From contig JAEUWP010000402.1 of assembly GCA_018524725.1 (NCBI GenBank), positions 62,001-126,000 of the forward strand: a DNA stretch of 64,000 nucleotides, read 5' to 3'. The position numbers were made by a program, and so were the translations under genes. The notes under the pieces are model-generated. The model was given only the letters and a program-made list of their open reading frames with translations, searched no databases and was not told the origin of the DNA. Shown one piece after another: positions 1 through 11,635 of this stretch; the first letter of the stretch is position 1; each line of letters begins with the position of its first letter. This stretch comes from Podaxis mareebaensis. Its lineage: Eukaryota > Basidiomycota > Agaricomycetes > Agaricales > Agaricaceae.

Positions 1-1
1 G

Positions 2-236
2 ACGAACTCCATCGGTTGGATATCAGGTTTTGGTCAAGCAGGGAGTGCCATTTTGCCTTTCTTGACCGGTGCGATTTCCTCAAAGCATGGGATTAAGGCA
101 CTCCAACCTCTGTAAGTGGGAGCGTTAAAAGACTTATTGACTTTGATCACTCAGCCAGCAACTCTCAAGCTTAATCGCTATGATGGGATGTATGTTATTC
201 CTATGGTATCTGGTCCCTACGAAGAGGCGCGAGTGA
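2..236 (+). CDS. MFS transporter, C-terminal fragment (5' end outside window)
   Basis: The first bases encode a glycine-rich membrane segment (GFGQAGSAILPFLTGAISSK) that is typical of a late transmembrane helix and cytoplasmic loop of a major facilitator superfamily transporter. A GTAAGT donor at 112 and a CAG acceptor ending at 154 define a 43-nt intron. The second exon adds a final hydrophobic helix (MMGCMLFLWYLVPTKRRE) and stops at 234-236. Only the last two helices are visible, so the substrate cannot be named. The charged KRRE end after the last helix fits a cytoplasmic C-terminus. The family assignment rests on a short stretch and is likely but not certain. Confidence 0.7.
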
Positions 237-1324
237 GGACTTGGCTCAGTCAAGTAAGCAACAACCTTCTCAAACCATGATTCAATGACCGAAAATCCTT
301 CCAGGGAAACCCTCCAAATTCTAACATGACCCCTCAAGATAATCCTACCCGCGATCCACAACTGTAGAAATCATCCGCGAAGTTCCGGATCAATCCACCC
401 ATGGTAACAGTGACGAGACCCCCGTATAAACCGAAAGATAAATTTCTTGGTTCGGAATCATATCATGTATATCTTGAGTATCTGAATATACCATCCATCT
501 GAGTCCAAGTTGAGTGTAATGTCTCGGCAGTACACGGGGAAATAACTAACATCACCTCTACACTGATCCGGTTTCGGCCAGTTTGTAAGACAAAATATTG
601 CTTGGCCTTTATGACTGAGACTTCCATATGTTATGAACTTGCATTGTAAAGTCCTCAACAGCATATGGGACGTCTGCCCTTCAAGTCATTGGAGCTCGCT
701 AATCGTTGATTTCCGTGTCTTGGACATATATTACGTATTCGTGGTGCCATGGATCCCACATCAAGGCTTGCCTTGGTATTAGCTACATACATTAGCTACG
801 CACATAGTAGGCGAAGAGTAAGACTACATACCGGTTGGCAGCCTGTTGTGCCGGTTATCAGTGCTCGCCAAATCACTATGGCACATAAGGCCCGCCGTGT
901 GAGAAATGAATAACTGGGTCAAGGGAAGTTACCCCACAGGTTACCTCCTTATCTATGCAACAAGTGAACTCTACTAGATGTACAACATCCTAAGTTTCTT
1001 CAGGAAATGACCCCATCCCATCCGCCTTCAGCTACGGAAAACTTCGCACCAGAACGCCCCGCTTAAAACATGGCATCGCTAATAATAGGCTCCACGTACA
1101 TAGAGTAAAATGTCCAGGCTGTCATCGACGATTAAAATCCAGTGAACTCTATATCCAGTGGGTCGATACATTTAAAGGCCATGTCATATGGTGACCACCA
1201 TTGTCAGAACTCTGTCAACATCACTCTATCCCTCGCGTCCGCCTTGTGGCGCGTATCTATCAACCTTCCTTCTTCTCTCACTATAACCTAGACCCAAGAC
1301 CGGAGTGGAGTCGGAACGATCGGT
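237..1324. other. Intergenic, no gene recognised
   Basis: About 1.1 kb between the end of the transporter and the P450 start. Reading frames on both strands are short and resemble no family I know. The last part will contain the P450 promoter; I see no convincing TATA box. Confidence 0.6.
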
Positions 1325-3707
1325 ATGGGGATTGTGGATGTTTGGCCAGAGAAGCTACTCCGCTTCGAAACTGTGTTGCTTCCAGCCCGCGCTGGGAGTG
1401 TCAATGCTGGCTGGAGCGATTTGGCGGTTTCAAGAGTCCTGTTAGCCTTGCTTGCTGTCGTCACGACTTCGAAAGTCATAGCGTATTTCCGTGGTTTGAA
1501 AGTAAGCCAAATCAAGTGCATACCATTGATTTGAGCGGGCAATGAGCTTTTCCCAGACAGTAAGCTACCTACCTGGTCTCAGACCTCTCTTTCACCCATT
1601 GTGGGTTCCTGGCACTCTCTTTCCGTCGACATGGTGGAATATGGGAATACGATATCCTTGGAACAACAGGGGCACTCGTGTGTATCCTCCCATTGGAGCG
1701 CAATGCGATCTGAGTCTGACCTCAAAACATATTGACTGTTAGTTTACAAACGATTTCGAAGCGAGGTCATTTCGCTCCTACCCCTCATCTCCGGCGGTCC
1801 GACATTCTACACTAACAATCTGGACGTAGCGAGGCAAGTAATCACCGGAGGACACAAAACAAGTTTCATCAAACCAGAGAAAGCGAGCCAGGTACTCTTG
1901 TAAGTTCTTTCCCCCCAACACGCCGAATTCCTGAGCAACTGTAATAGACTCTGGGGAATGAACCTTTTTGCGGCGGATGGCGAGGTTTGGAGAAAACACA
2001 GACGTATAATGGGTCCTGCGTTCGGCAACAAACTGTGAGTGCCAATTCGATCAAAGATAGGGGAAAGTAGCTGACGCCCTTGCCATAGATACGAGTACGT
2101 CTGGAACGAAAGTGTCCAAACTTACAGAGAGATGGCCTCGAGTGATGAATGGTTGGACAAAAAATTCGTTGACGTTCCCATAGCCCAACGAATAACCTTC
2201 AAGGTCCAGTCCCCACCCTTTTCCTCTTTCCGACACCGGTTGATCTCCACCTCAGTTTGCCCTGTTCATCATTGGAAAATGCGCTTTTGGTCTCCCGTTC
2301 AGATGGTCCGAGCCACCCACCGCACCAGACGGCAAGATGACCCTACAGGAGGCACTACGCATGACTACGGATTCGTTCCTTACCATGATTACGACTCCGA
2401 AGTGGGCCTTCAAGCTACCAATCAAAAGGTACGTGTCCCCGGTCCGAAATGTTCGGTGTCTCCGTGCTTAGAACCGGTAGCCTGAGGAAAGCGAAGGCGG
2501 CACACGACCAACTGGCTGGATTTATGCAAGAACAGGTGGAGGAGAGAAGAAAGGAACTAAGAGACGGAACAGGTAGAAGGGATGACGTATGCACAAGACT
2601 GGTGCAAGCCAACGAGGATGAAGAGAGCAAACACCGGTTGAACGATGAGGAATTGGTGGGTTGGTGATTCTCGGCTCAACCGAGGAACTGTGGCTAAGAA
2701 GAACAGATTGGGAACGTCTTCGTTATGCTCTTCGCAGGCCACGGTATGCCCGCTCCAGTGCCGCTCCAAAGTGATACTAATCTCGGGTTAGAAACTACGG
2801 CACATACCCTTGCCGCAACACTTGGGTTCTTGGCGTATTACCCCGAAATCCAGGAAGAAGTTCATGAACACATCTTATCCGTCATTGGCAAGTCTCGTGA
2901 TCCCGTGCGTGGCTTTTGCGACTTGAGGTCCCCTATAATTTATTAAAGAATCGGACTAACGTTAATCAGGCATGGGAGGACTTTAACAAGTTAGACAAAG
3001 TCACGGCCGTGTTTTTCGAGTCTCTACGACTGTTCCGTGCGTCTATCCCCGCATCCGGTGCAAAAGTAAGAATAGACTCACAGGGTCCTATAGCGTCCGC
3101 GCACGTAATGATTCGAGAGGCGCGTGAAGATACCATACTGAAGATTCCAGGCCCAAACGGGGAGGAAGGGATTAGGACTATTCCGGGTTACGAAAGGAAC
3201 GCAGGTGAGGAACCGGTTGGAGATTTCGCCCTGAATTACAATACCTAATTTTGCCATTAGGTTGTTGTGGATATGATTGGTGTCCGTAAGTCCAGAAATA
3301 GACGGTTTCGAGATGTTGGCGATCGCTAATGCTACCCACCTTCTAGAATACAACCCTCGTTACTTTGACGAGCCAGAGAAGTTCAAGCCTTCGAGATGGT
3401 ATGGAGTTCCAGCAGAGTCCGAGGTATTCACCGCTTTCAGTGTCGGTGAGTTCTCGTTGCAAGATCCCTTCGGGAAACGTCAGTGCTCATTCAAGATGAA
3501 ACAGGTCCTAGAGCATGCTTGGGTAGGAAGTTTGGCACGACCGAATCTATCGCCTTCTTGACGTTGTTATTGAGAGAGTGGAAGATTGAGCCATTGTTAT
3601 CAGATGGAGAGACCAAAGAGCGGTGGAAAGATAGAGTTCTGGATGCTGAATTGGTGATAACTCTTGGCGTCTCCGATATGTCCATTCGGCTTGTGAGGCG
3701 AGGCTAG
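1325..3707 (+). CDS. Cytochrome P450 monooxygenase (membrane-anchored, many introns)
   Basis: A heme-thiolate monooxygenase, probably on the ER membrane. The ATG at 1325 gives a hydrophobic N-terminal anchor (RVLLALLAVVTTSKVIAYF) followed by a proline hinge (YLPGLRPLFHP). Exons read through the WxxxRR helix C motif (EVWRKHRRIMGPAF, about 1975-2030), the helix I oxygen-binding motif AGHETTAHTLAA (about 2740-2820, split by an intron), the helix K ExxR motif (ESLRLF, about 3020), the PERF-like FKPSRW (about 3385), and the heme loop FSVGPRACLGRKFGTTE with its ligand cysteine, split by an intron at about 3445-3500. First exons: 1325-1501, 1557-1677, 1743-1899. All expected landmarks are present and no frame break is seen, so the gene looks intact. 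It resembles the large agaricomycete P450 families with unassigned substrates. Splice sites around 3060-3110 and 3190-3250 are the least certain. Confidence 0.93.
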
Positions 3708-5052
3708 GAGACCTAATAGAGACCCAACCAGTACCAGTGTTTTGTTCCCCAACGGTATGCTTCTGGCGAGGTCCGAAGCATCACTACGTGACATTCCCAG
3801 GTGGGTAAGGTGGCGTGGCGTCACCCTTTCGTCGCACGGGACTGCCTGTCAAAAGGCCATAGCCACCTTCTTGGAGACTGACTTCGCGAGGAAGGGAAAC
3901 CGAATTTCAAAATCAGAAATAGAATGCTATTCGGAGACGCAGACGAGTTGAAACTGTTCGAGGATCCTGAGGGAAGTCTCATCCCAGTGGGACGACTAGG
4001 ATTCTTGCAAAGTTCCACTTGCGTCGCAGGGACGATCCACATTACAGAATTAGCGATTTATAGCAGTGTCAATCTCTCGACGGATATGCTCTGCCATACG
4101 GAGCGGGTATGACAGACTCGTTTGCAAGATCCGGTAGGAGCCAGACCCGCGGCTGAGACAAATTAGTCCGTCAGTTAAAAATATGATATCTCGCACGGCA
4201 AACTATATATGTCTTGTCTTCCCTGTCACTAGGCTAGATGCGAATAATGATAGACATGGAGCCACATGCCCACCTGTTGGGATTTTCACTACGTAAAAGG
4301 TCGAGGGTTTATAAGGCCCAGAAGCGTTGGCAGGATCAAAGGGTTGGCTGCGAGAGTTGGGAGGAGATGGCGGGGTATGATGGGATGATGATGGAATTGT
4401 GCGCATATGACCAAGGAGGTCTACCTCGTTTCTTGTCCTTAATAGCAGGAAGTTTCCGAGAGCATTCCGGGAAGGACGAAAGAAGGTCGCGTGCCCCCCA
4501 AACCTCCCACACATGTCCATATTGGGTTGGTTTGGAGTATAACAGGAGTATCAGAGAGCACCCCAACCAAACACGGTCCAAATAATAATGGGGCGTGGGA
4601 AGGAGCGTTGTCGTTATATTCAGCACGACAGCAGACACAGGTCCAGCTGTCTCTGTTCATTTTTTCCTATATTTCCTCCTTTTATCCTCATACGACGGCG
4701 AGCGTCGTTCTAGGTATTCTTATCGAAAACATCCATGTTTTCACACTAATCTTCGACAGAAGACTGTCGTTCTGAGAGGGCTTCTCCTGTGTGCGCGTAC
4801 CTCTGCGCCATAGAGTTTGCTCTTCAGGCGACCCCACTGTTGCTCCGCGTTGGCATCTTAGGAGGGTTAGGTATTAATCTCCCCTAATCGTTCTCGGAGT
4901 GCAACTAATCTCCGGGTTCGGTATTCCTTAAGGTCATTTTGGTCCTACAAGCCACTTACCAGTGCCCAACAACCTGGTCATTGACTGATTCCGATTCTTG
5001 TTTTCCGCGGTCTCAGCCAACCTCCTTAAATGCCATCCCTTTGATACGAACC
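3708..5052. other. Intergenic, no gene recognised
   Basis: About 1.3 kb. Short open frames occur near 3742-4112 and 4238-4585, but none has a recognisable domain, a good ATG-to-stop model with splice sites, or similarity to a family I know. The last 250 bases are pyrimidine-rich and probably form the 5' region of the next gene. Confidence 0.55.
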
Positions 5053-6558
5053 ATGGCAAACCCAGTAGTGTTGAATACTGTTAGGTCGTCCCACAACACG
5101 TCTAGATTGCCTGGCCAGTTTTTGCGACCTACCTGCCTTCCTGGGACTGACATCCTTGACCGCCCACCTACCACAATCTCACCCCTTTTAACGACCTTCG
5201 CCCCCATGACCACAATCTCTCCTAATCCACCTTCCTCTCGCGCCGCCCGCCTCATGTCCACCCCCCGAATCAGATCCAAACTCTCTACGCTGTGCTACGA
5301 CTCGTCAGATATGGACTCAAGTGACATTGAGTCCCTCTCTGCTTTCGGTGGGTCATCCGACAGCGAGCTAGACTCCTCATCCAGGAAACCTCCACCTCGA
5401 AAACCCACCGTATCCCGTTTATCTTTCCCATTCGTCAAGTCCGCCAAATCGCCACCGCCAAGCAAGGCTGTGAAGCCGATATCTTCTTCACTTCTGAGTA
5501 CCCCCTGCACCACTTCGCGCCCAGCTCTGTCTTCCGCTTCGTCGTCAAAGCGAGATGCCGGGTCCCCTCCCTCACCACCGACCGCATCATTACCTTTTTC
5601 TTGTCACCCGCATTTCAATCCGCAACGCCATAATTATCGTCACCGCGGCTACTCTCGACATGCCTTAGCACATATCAAATGGTTTTGGGCTATGCGAGAA
5701 GAAGATTGGGAGGCCAAGTCTGGCCCTGTGCGCACAAACAAGCCACAGCTCGACGAGTCCTTCCTCGAGACTGCATTGGACGATCCACTCGCTTCTTTCT
5801 TCAATTCCTCGGGCCAAAAACGGAAGACCCCTATGCATCCTGTCCATCAACCGCAGCACGAGCTCCCTCCCATGACGATTCACCCTCGCAGGGGTGATCT
5901 GTCCGCTCTTCGTGATCCCTACTGCACCCAAATAGATCGCACTTTTGTTAGCCTTCCCACGTGGACCATTGGGAAGACCTTATGGATGTATGACGTTCAT
6001 CTAGCGCTGCAGGATCATGCGCGTGTTGATGTAGAATCCCATGACGTTTTGGATGCATACGAGACAGAAAGCGAGAGCGAGTCTCTGGACACAGCAGCCT
6101 CATCCGTGGGGTACAGCGATGACTCGGATGCGACGTTGGTCGACAGCGAAACGGAAACCGACCTGTCCCCAGGAGGGAGCGGCATTAGCAGCGCCGGCGC
6201 GATGCGAAATCAAGATGCGAGCGAGAAGCATTTCTTACCTACTCGCGATACCTATTCTAGTTCATCGTCATCTATCGGCCGAGGCCCTGCGCGCACTTTG
6301 TCTGACACCAGTCTCGTACTGCCCTCTCTCTACAAGATGACTTGGTCACATTCTGCCTACTCGGAACCTTCGACGCCTGTGACAGCTGGCAACTCTAAGA
6401 AGATGTTAGCTAGATCATCATCGTGGGCAACGGACTGGTATCGACGTTGGGAGTGCATGATAGAGGTTTCGCATAGAGGGCATTTGGCTGATGGAAAACG
6501 CAAGTTCTTCATTGGTCAGGATGCCGGGGAAGCCGCTGATTGTGTCCTAGGCTTATAA
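5053..6558 (+). CDS. Ser/Pro-rich hypothetical protein (501 aa, single exon)
   Basis: A long uninterrupted frame encodes 501 residues from the ATG at 5053, which has a good ACCATGG context. The frame extends further upstream, but without another ATG. The first 170 residues or so are rich in Ser, Pro and Thr with basic patches, typical of a disordered region. A more conserved-looking block follows (HFNPQRHNYRHRGYSRHALA and WFWAMREEDWEAKSG, about residues 185-220), with aromatic and basic residues. An acidic Ser-rich stretch lies near residues 335-380. The C-terminus carries WATDWYRRWECMIEV. No transmembrane segment, signal peptide or catalytic motif is visible. I do not recognise the family. 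The length of open frame and its codon regularity make it very likely a real gene. Confidence 0.75.
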   Translation: MANPVVLNTVRSSHNTSRLPGQFLRPTCLPGTDILDRPPTTISPLLTTFAPMTTISPNPPSSRAARLMSTPRIRSKLSTLCYDSSDMDSSDIESLSAFGGSSDSELDSSSRKPPPRKPTVSRLSFPFVKSAKSPPPSKAVKPISSSLLSTPCTTSRPALSSASSSKRDAGSPPSPPTASLPFSCHPHFNPQRHNYRHRGYSRHALAHIKWFWAMREEDWEAKSGPVRTNKPQLDESFLETALDDPLASFFNSSGQKRKTPMHPVHQPQHELPPMTIHPRRGDLSALRDPYCTQIDRTFVSLPTWTIGKTLWMYDVHLALQDHARVDVESHDVLDAYETESESESLDTAASSVGYSDDSDATLVDSETETDLSPGGSGISSAGAMRNQDASEKHFLPTRDTYSSSSSSIGRGPARTLSDTSLVLPSLYKMTWSHSAYSEPSTPVTAGNSKKMLARSSSWATDWYRRWECMIEVSHRGHLADGKRKFFIGQDAGEAADCVLGL

Positions 6559-7646
6559 TATATACTACCGACTGGTGTCGTTCCCTTGGTGCGACGCTGC
6601 GGGTGGTATCTCACTTGGAACATTCTGCATTCATGGTCGACTCTTCGTGTAATATTATCTGCGGAATTACTTTTCGCATTGCATTTTCTTTCATGGACTT
6701 ACTCTTTGCATCGGTCTCCCTCTTCTATTACCACTTTGGTCTTACCTGCCGAGACGTGTTCTGTCGTGCAACTACAGTATTTGGTCGCTAGTTCCACTTT
6801 CTTCCGTCCCGCTATCGCATTTGCATGTCAGTAGATTTTTCCTTTTCTCCGTGCCGCCCTTCTGTCCCATCTTCTTGCCCTACTTTGACCTCTTCCGTAT
6901 CATGTATCCGGCCTTCTGTCTCTTCCTCTCTCTCGGTCCGCTATCCATCTCCCTACGACTCGCGTGTTGGCATGTTGTGTACAGTACTGGCGCCCTGCTA
7001 TCGCTCGTATGACAATACTGCGACTCGACATTGTTCCTTTGCTGACGTTCCAAGCCGTTCTCTCCCCTTTCAACACCAGGTGCCTGTACGCTTTTCTGTC
7101 CTTGACGGCCCACTTTATAGGGTCCTTTAATCCCTTAGACTTCACCCTCCCATAGATTCTGCTCTTCCACTGCTTGACTCATAGTGGGTCCTGACCAGAG
7201 TTTGGACATTCGTTCAACAGCATAGATTCTCATCTTTATCATTATTCTTAACTATTGTACCAGATTCGACGGTTGTCCTCCGATAACGTATAGACCACTT
7301 TAGTGATTCGGCCGTCATGATCCATCTTCGTATCTTTCTAAAACCGCCAGAAGGGCCAGGAACGTATGTGCAGCAATCCGAAAGAAGACACGTATACGTG
7401 TTGTCGCCGAAGAGTCTCCGCGCACATCGTATCATATCACATCAATATTGCATCTATTGTTCGCCGCTTGTCCGTTAATAGAGGCCTTCGTGAGAGTGGC
7501 TACCCCGGTTCCGAGTTATGTGGCAATTGATCATAACCCCGAAACCCTGTGCCTGTTTGAGATTTTCCAAGTTCACCGACAAACGTGTATGTACCCTGAA
7601 ATGCAATCAGCCCACCCATCTTCGTCAAAGGAAGATCTCTGAGTCA
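6559..7646. other. Pyrimidine-rich 3' region and spacer, no gene recognised
   Basis: The first 600 bases after the stop at 6558 are strongly T/C-rich on the plus strand, with short overlapping frames that look like compositional artefacts. This probably includes the 3' UTR of the Ser/Pro-rich gene. The rest up to the mobile element shows no gene. Confidence 0.5.
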
Positions 7647-7651
7647 CCGTG
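7647..7651. repeat. Left target-site duplication CCGTG
   Basis: CCGTG directly precedes the left inverted repeat and is repeated exactly at 8699-8703 after the right inverted repeat. Confidence 0.75.
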
Positions 7652-8698
7652 TACCGTCGCCGAGAGGGACATGGTCTGTTTTTGATCGATCACTTGCCAT
7701 ATATGAAGCTGTGCATGGGGTCCTGGAACCGCGTGACAGAGTATTCAGTAAATACACAGCTCGCGGGGCACAGCGGTGAGATTCTCTTGAGTTTGCGATC
7801 AGCTCATGCACCATGGTACCCTGAACTTGTGTTCATTTGTGCGCAGAGTGACCAGCAAGCTAGCTCCGCTGCCAGCCGCCCAGGTGGGAACACGCCCACC
7901 CTCCCATGGCTTCTCCAGTCCTGACAAAGAATATGCTGCAGGAGGGACCAGATGGGAATACTCTACGAATACCATCTCACGTTCAGCCTTAGTGTCTTAT
8001 CCACTCACACTAGCTTACCTGCAATAATTTTTATCCTAAGTTAATATATATTCTCAATCAGCAAGTGCAGTGTTGAGTACTTGATCAATGCCAGTAAATG
8101 GAATACTCCCAAATACTCATGTTATAATACTACATCACTCTTTATCCATTGGCACGCTTATCAAAGCACATCATGTTATTCGTACGATCTCAATATTTCA
8201 ATTTAGAAAATGGTTACTTGAGTAAGAAAGTAAAATAAAATAAGTGCCTAATACTGAAGAGTAAGGAGAGTGTAGAGAGAAATCAGCAAAAGGACCCTGG
8301 CCGGACTATGTGATGCGAGCATTGCACAGAGTTTACACCCCACTAAGTTACCAGGTGCACCCCTTGCACATGGCAGTAACAGAGTTTAACCACGTCGCTG
8401 GCCTCAAGCTCCACTAACTGCGTGTGGACAATGGCTGCGAGCAGATAAAATGGATGACTAGAGGCCCACCTTTCACAGCATAACCAGCAGTCTTGATGAG
8501 GGAGCAGGAGCATGCAGGACTTTGGCGACAAGGGTGGATAGCTCACCACGCAGCCTTACCAAGCGTAGCCGAGCAAAATACCCCAGAATAATGAATAATT
8601 TCCTTCATACAATAAATGTGTGACAGGCTGGAGGGCACATCAGGACCCGATCAACATTCAATTGATGGAAGTTAGACCATGTCCCTCTCGGCGACGAT
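7652..8698. mobile_element. Non-autonomous DNA transposon with 26-bp terminal inverted repeats
   Basis: A 1,047-bp unit is bounded by near-perfect inverted repeats. The left end (7652-7677) begins TACCGTCGCCGAGAGGGACA. The right end (8673-8698), read on the opposite strand, begins TATCGTCGCCGAGAGGGACA. They match over 26 bp with one difference. The 5-bp direct repeat CCGTG flanks both ends (7647-7651 and 8699-8703), as expected for a target-site duplication. The interior is AT-rich in its middle and encodes no recognisable transposase, so the element is probably non-autonomous. A 5-bp duplication does not fit Tc1/mariner (TA), hAT (8 bp) or PIF/Harbinger (3 bp) well, so I leave the superfamily open. 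The intact repeats suggest fairly recent insertion. Confidence 0.8.
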
Positions 8699-8703
8699 AC
8701 CGT
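8699..8703. repeat. Right target-site duplication CCGTG
   Basis: This exact copy of 7647-7651 directly follows the right inverted repeat of the element. Confidence 0.75.
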
Positions 8704-8952
8704 GTCTCCTATGCTGCGCACAGGCCTCATTGCACCCCTAAAGTTTCACTTAACTGGATTGACTACGAACGTGGAACATAAGGTTGGCCTCGCGACCTTT
8801 TTGCATTTGAGCGTGAATCGACGGCGTTTGGCTCGTGCTGCGGTCGCATTCGTGACTGACGTTTCGGGGTAAACGCCCTCCAACATATGTCGAGTATACG
8901 GCATCGCGGTTTCCGAAGGCTTGCTCGGTGAACCGGCTGTTTAGACTTAAAT

Positions 8953-10266
8953 ATGCCTCGAGTTCCATTCATCTACCATTGCCCGCTTCGTGCTTTTACT
9001 ATGGAGTCAATGTCCATTACCTCGACAGCAGAGACGTCTGCTAATGTGAACCAAAATACGTTAAATACTACCTCTGATATTCCTCCTATCATCGCCATCG
9101 CAAACCCGGACACGAAGAAAACTAGTGCAATGCCAGGATCAATCAAAAGTCGATATCTTCAATTCCGCAAATTGTTTCGCCATCCTTTCGGGAGGAAAGA
9201 TTCTCGATATCATCAACGCTCGCAGGAGTGGCTACGTTCTCTAAAAAAGGGCGATGAGTACTATGTCCGTTGAGGTCTCTCCGCCTTCCCTATCTTGTTT
9301 GTCTTACCCAGACCTCTTAAATAGACCTGTCGGGAATGTCATTCATCCAAACGGATCTGCAACCGTAGCGAATTGCGGTGCGAACCTTGCAAAAAGCGAC
9401 ATGTCTGTTGCTCGCGCACGACCCACTTTAGACAAGTCGTAATAATGCAGGAGATGAAAATCACTGAAAAGGAGTATGAAGAACTCGTGAAGGTGTTGCG
9501 AACGAAGCCGTTCACCATTAGGACCCTACGGGAATCGAGAGAAGAGGAAGAGGGGGAGAGGAAAAAGGAAGAGGGGTACATGACAGAGAGCGACGAGGGC
9601 GTTGATCAGCTTGACGAATCTGACAACGAGCCTGTTCCCCCTCCGTCAAAAACCTCTACCATTGCCACCACCCCCAACTCGACCCTGCCGGCTCGTCCTA
9701 AGAGAACCGGTAGAATGCTGAGGAGAGCCGCGGAGAATCCATACCCGGTTGTCTGGTTTGCGCGTCGAGCTTCACTTGCCATGCATGGCGTTCCCCATCC
9801 TCAAGCCTCTTCGTTAGCATCAGGGTTGTCTGCGAAGCCTGGCGATCTGGGCCAGAACGAAAGAATGCTAGGAGAGTTGGCTGCCATTCAGTCAATGCTG
9901 AGTAACATAGTGACAAGGATAGACGCTATTTCGGCCTCTCCCGTGCATGGACAAGCTCAAAAGGTGACGGGAGGCAGTGAGAATGAAACACCTGTTGAAC
10001 TTGGCGAACGTAATATTCCCGGCACACCTCCAAATACTCCACTTTGCAGGGTTGATGTCACCGTCTCTCCGACACCAGACCCGAAAATCGATGTCATTCA
10101 AGAACCAGGTGCGCCTTTGGTTGGTGTCACTCAAGGACGTTCGCGTTTAGAGAACGACTCTGGGCTCGCTCAAGTTGTTTCGGATTGCGAGAGTTTAATA
10201 GGCACTGGTATTATTGCAGGATGGGGAGAACAACAAGTCGTCCGCATCGCCGAGGAGGGCCCTTGA
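8953..10266 (+). CDS. Zn(II)2Cys6-type protein, putative transcription factor (417 aa, one intron)
   Basis: Two exons, 8953-9264 and 9325-10266, are joined in phase 0 across a 60-nt intron (donor GTCCGT, acceptor AATAG). The second exon opens at once into a binuclear zinc cluster. Its six cysteine codons lie at 9328, 9337, 9358, 9379, 9388 and 9409, giving C-x2-C-x6-C-x6-C-x2-C-x6-C with the conserved lysine at 9349. This is the fungal Zn2Cys6 DNA-binding signature. The usual proline between the two halves is missing and an extra Cys sits beside the last one. After the cluster comes a charged helix rich in Glu, Arg and Lys (about residues 140-175), then a disordered Pro/Ser/Thr-rich part. The cluster is at residues 106-132, unusually far from the N-terminus. 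ATG 9001 is an alternative start in a better context. No fungal-specific TF middle homology domain is visible. The target genes are unknown. Confidence 0.75.
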
Positions 10267-10950
10267 TAGACTTCGGGCCGTACAACTTTCTCGGAATCTG
10301 TTCTCTTGATTTCTTGTGCGGCTCATGATTAGAAGGGTGGAGTTCAATGGCCAATTTTTGTACTGTATTATGCTCATTGAGTTGGGCTGCCTCGGGGCAG
10401 AAACGGGAGGAATACTGATAGTCTCTTGAACTTGAATACCGTGTAGGATATCGTCGCAATGTTCCTGAACGTCTTGGCAACCCTTTTTACACCCACAACG
10501 TCATACGTTCACGTTCAACCTGGGACCAGGGAACGAGCCTTCGAGCTTCAAGTTTTCAGGGAAGTAATGTTGGTCACGTGTTGACGTTTCCTCTTCGCTT
10601 CAAACCAGTTCCACCTGTTCACCACCTTCATTTCATTCATTCTACACCTCGAGTTCAACTGGCGGAGGGTTTGGTTTACCTTGGCCAAGTATCCGAGTAC
10701 TTGCCTCTATGCCTTCTCACTTTCTAGGAATGTTTATAACTCTGCTGCCAACCCCGAGCTTCTGTCCCACGCCAGCACATTCAGGCAGGCTCTGCTTCCG
10801 TGGCGCATCAGATAAGATAGACCAGGATTAACCACCAATCGGACTTATATCTTTTACCATTGGACAGCATACATACATGACCCTAATTGAGTTCCCTTCG
10901 GGTAAATACCTTCAAGTCCCCATGCGGACTGCGTCTTCTTGTCCTCTACC
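10267..10950. other. Intergenic, probable 3' UTR and promoter
   Basis: 684 bp without a supported gene. The sequence just before 10951 is the likely promoter and 5' UTR of the secreted-protein gene. Confidence 0.5.
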
Positions 10951-11602
10951 ATGTCTTTAACTCTCTGCTGGTGGCTCGCTCTCGTGGCATTCCTCCAATG
11001 CGCATACGCTCAAGCTACAGGAACGATCCACCTCTTCACGAGCCAAAGTTGTTCAGGGAGCCATTTGTCTTGTAGCAACATTCCCCCAAATGGATGTTGC
11101 TCTACCAACCAAGAGTTATTTGCTTCTGCCTTCCTCGTCACCTTCCAACAACAAGCATCGTAAGCTCCGTCTGTCCTGCAGTTAAACCTTGGATGAACTC
11201 AACGGCCTTGCTCTCTTTCAGCGTCAGAGTTCACTCCCACCCAGTTTGCCAAGGCGTTTCACAACGTGCTAATGCGCTGGCATGTGCTCAACCCAGCTTT
11301 GCTTGTGGGTCTTCCGTTGTTCTATCGCCCCTCATTAATTGAATTGCTTCCCAGTCTCGGCTGCTCAATGGTTTATCCCTTCTACTGCCAAGTCTAGGCG
11401 TAACGACAGTGATGCTTCCCCAGTGTATGAGAACTGCCGAAGGCCAGACTTGGTTACACTTATAGATGAAAATGGAGAGGAGGTGAAAATCACGGTGCCA
11501 GAGGGAGAGAACGAAGAGTATGAGTACGCTTTCGTCCAGGGAGATTTTGCCAAGTTATTAAAACTGGCGAAAATCAACCGCCAGCTGCGCTTTACGCGAT
11601 AA
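10951..11602 (+). CDS. Small secreted cysteine-containing protein (179 aa)
   Basis: Three exons (10951-11159, 11222-11304, 11355-11602) join in frame across introns of 62 and 50 nt to give 179 residues. The N-terminus is a clear signal peptide (MSLTLCWWLALVAFLQCAYA, cleavage likely after AYA). The mature part begins with a Cys-rich block (SCSGSHLSCSNIPPNGCC, about residues 33-50), followed by more cysteines in exon 2. This matches the layout of small secreted proteins common in agaricomycetes, although I cannot name a family with a known function. The last 80 residues are acidic and charged (for example DENGEEVKITVPEGENEEYE) and end in a basic helix, which is unusual for a compact Cys-knot-like protein. 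It acts outside the cell or in the wall, if expressed. Confidence 0.7.
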
Positions 11603-11635
11603 ATATACATTTCATTCAACTGTGTTTCCTGTCAC

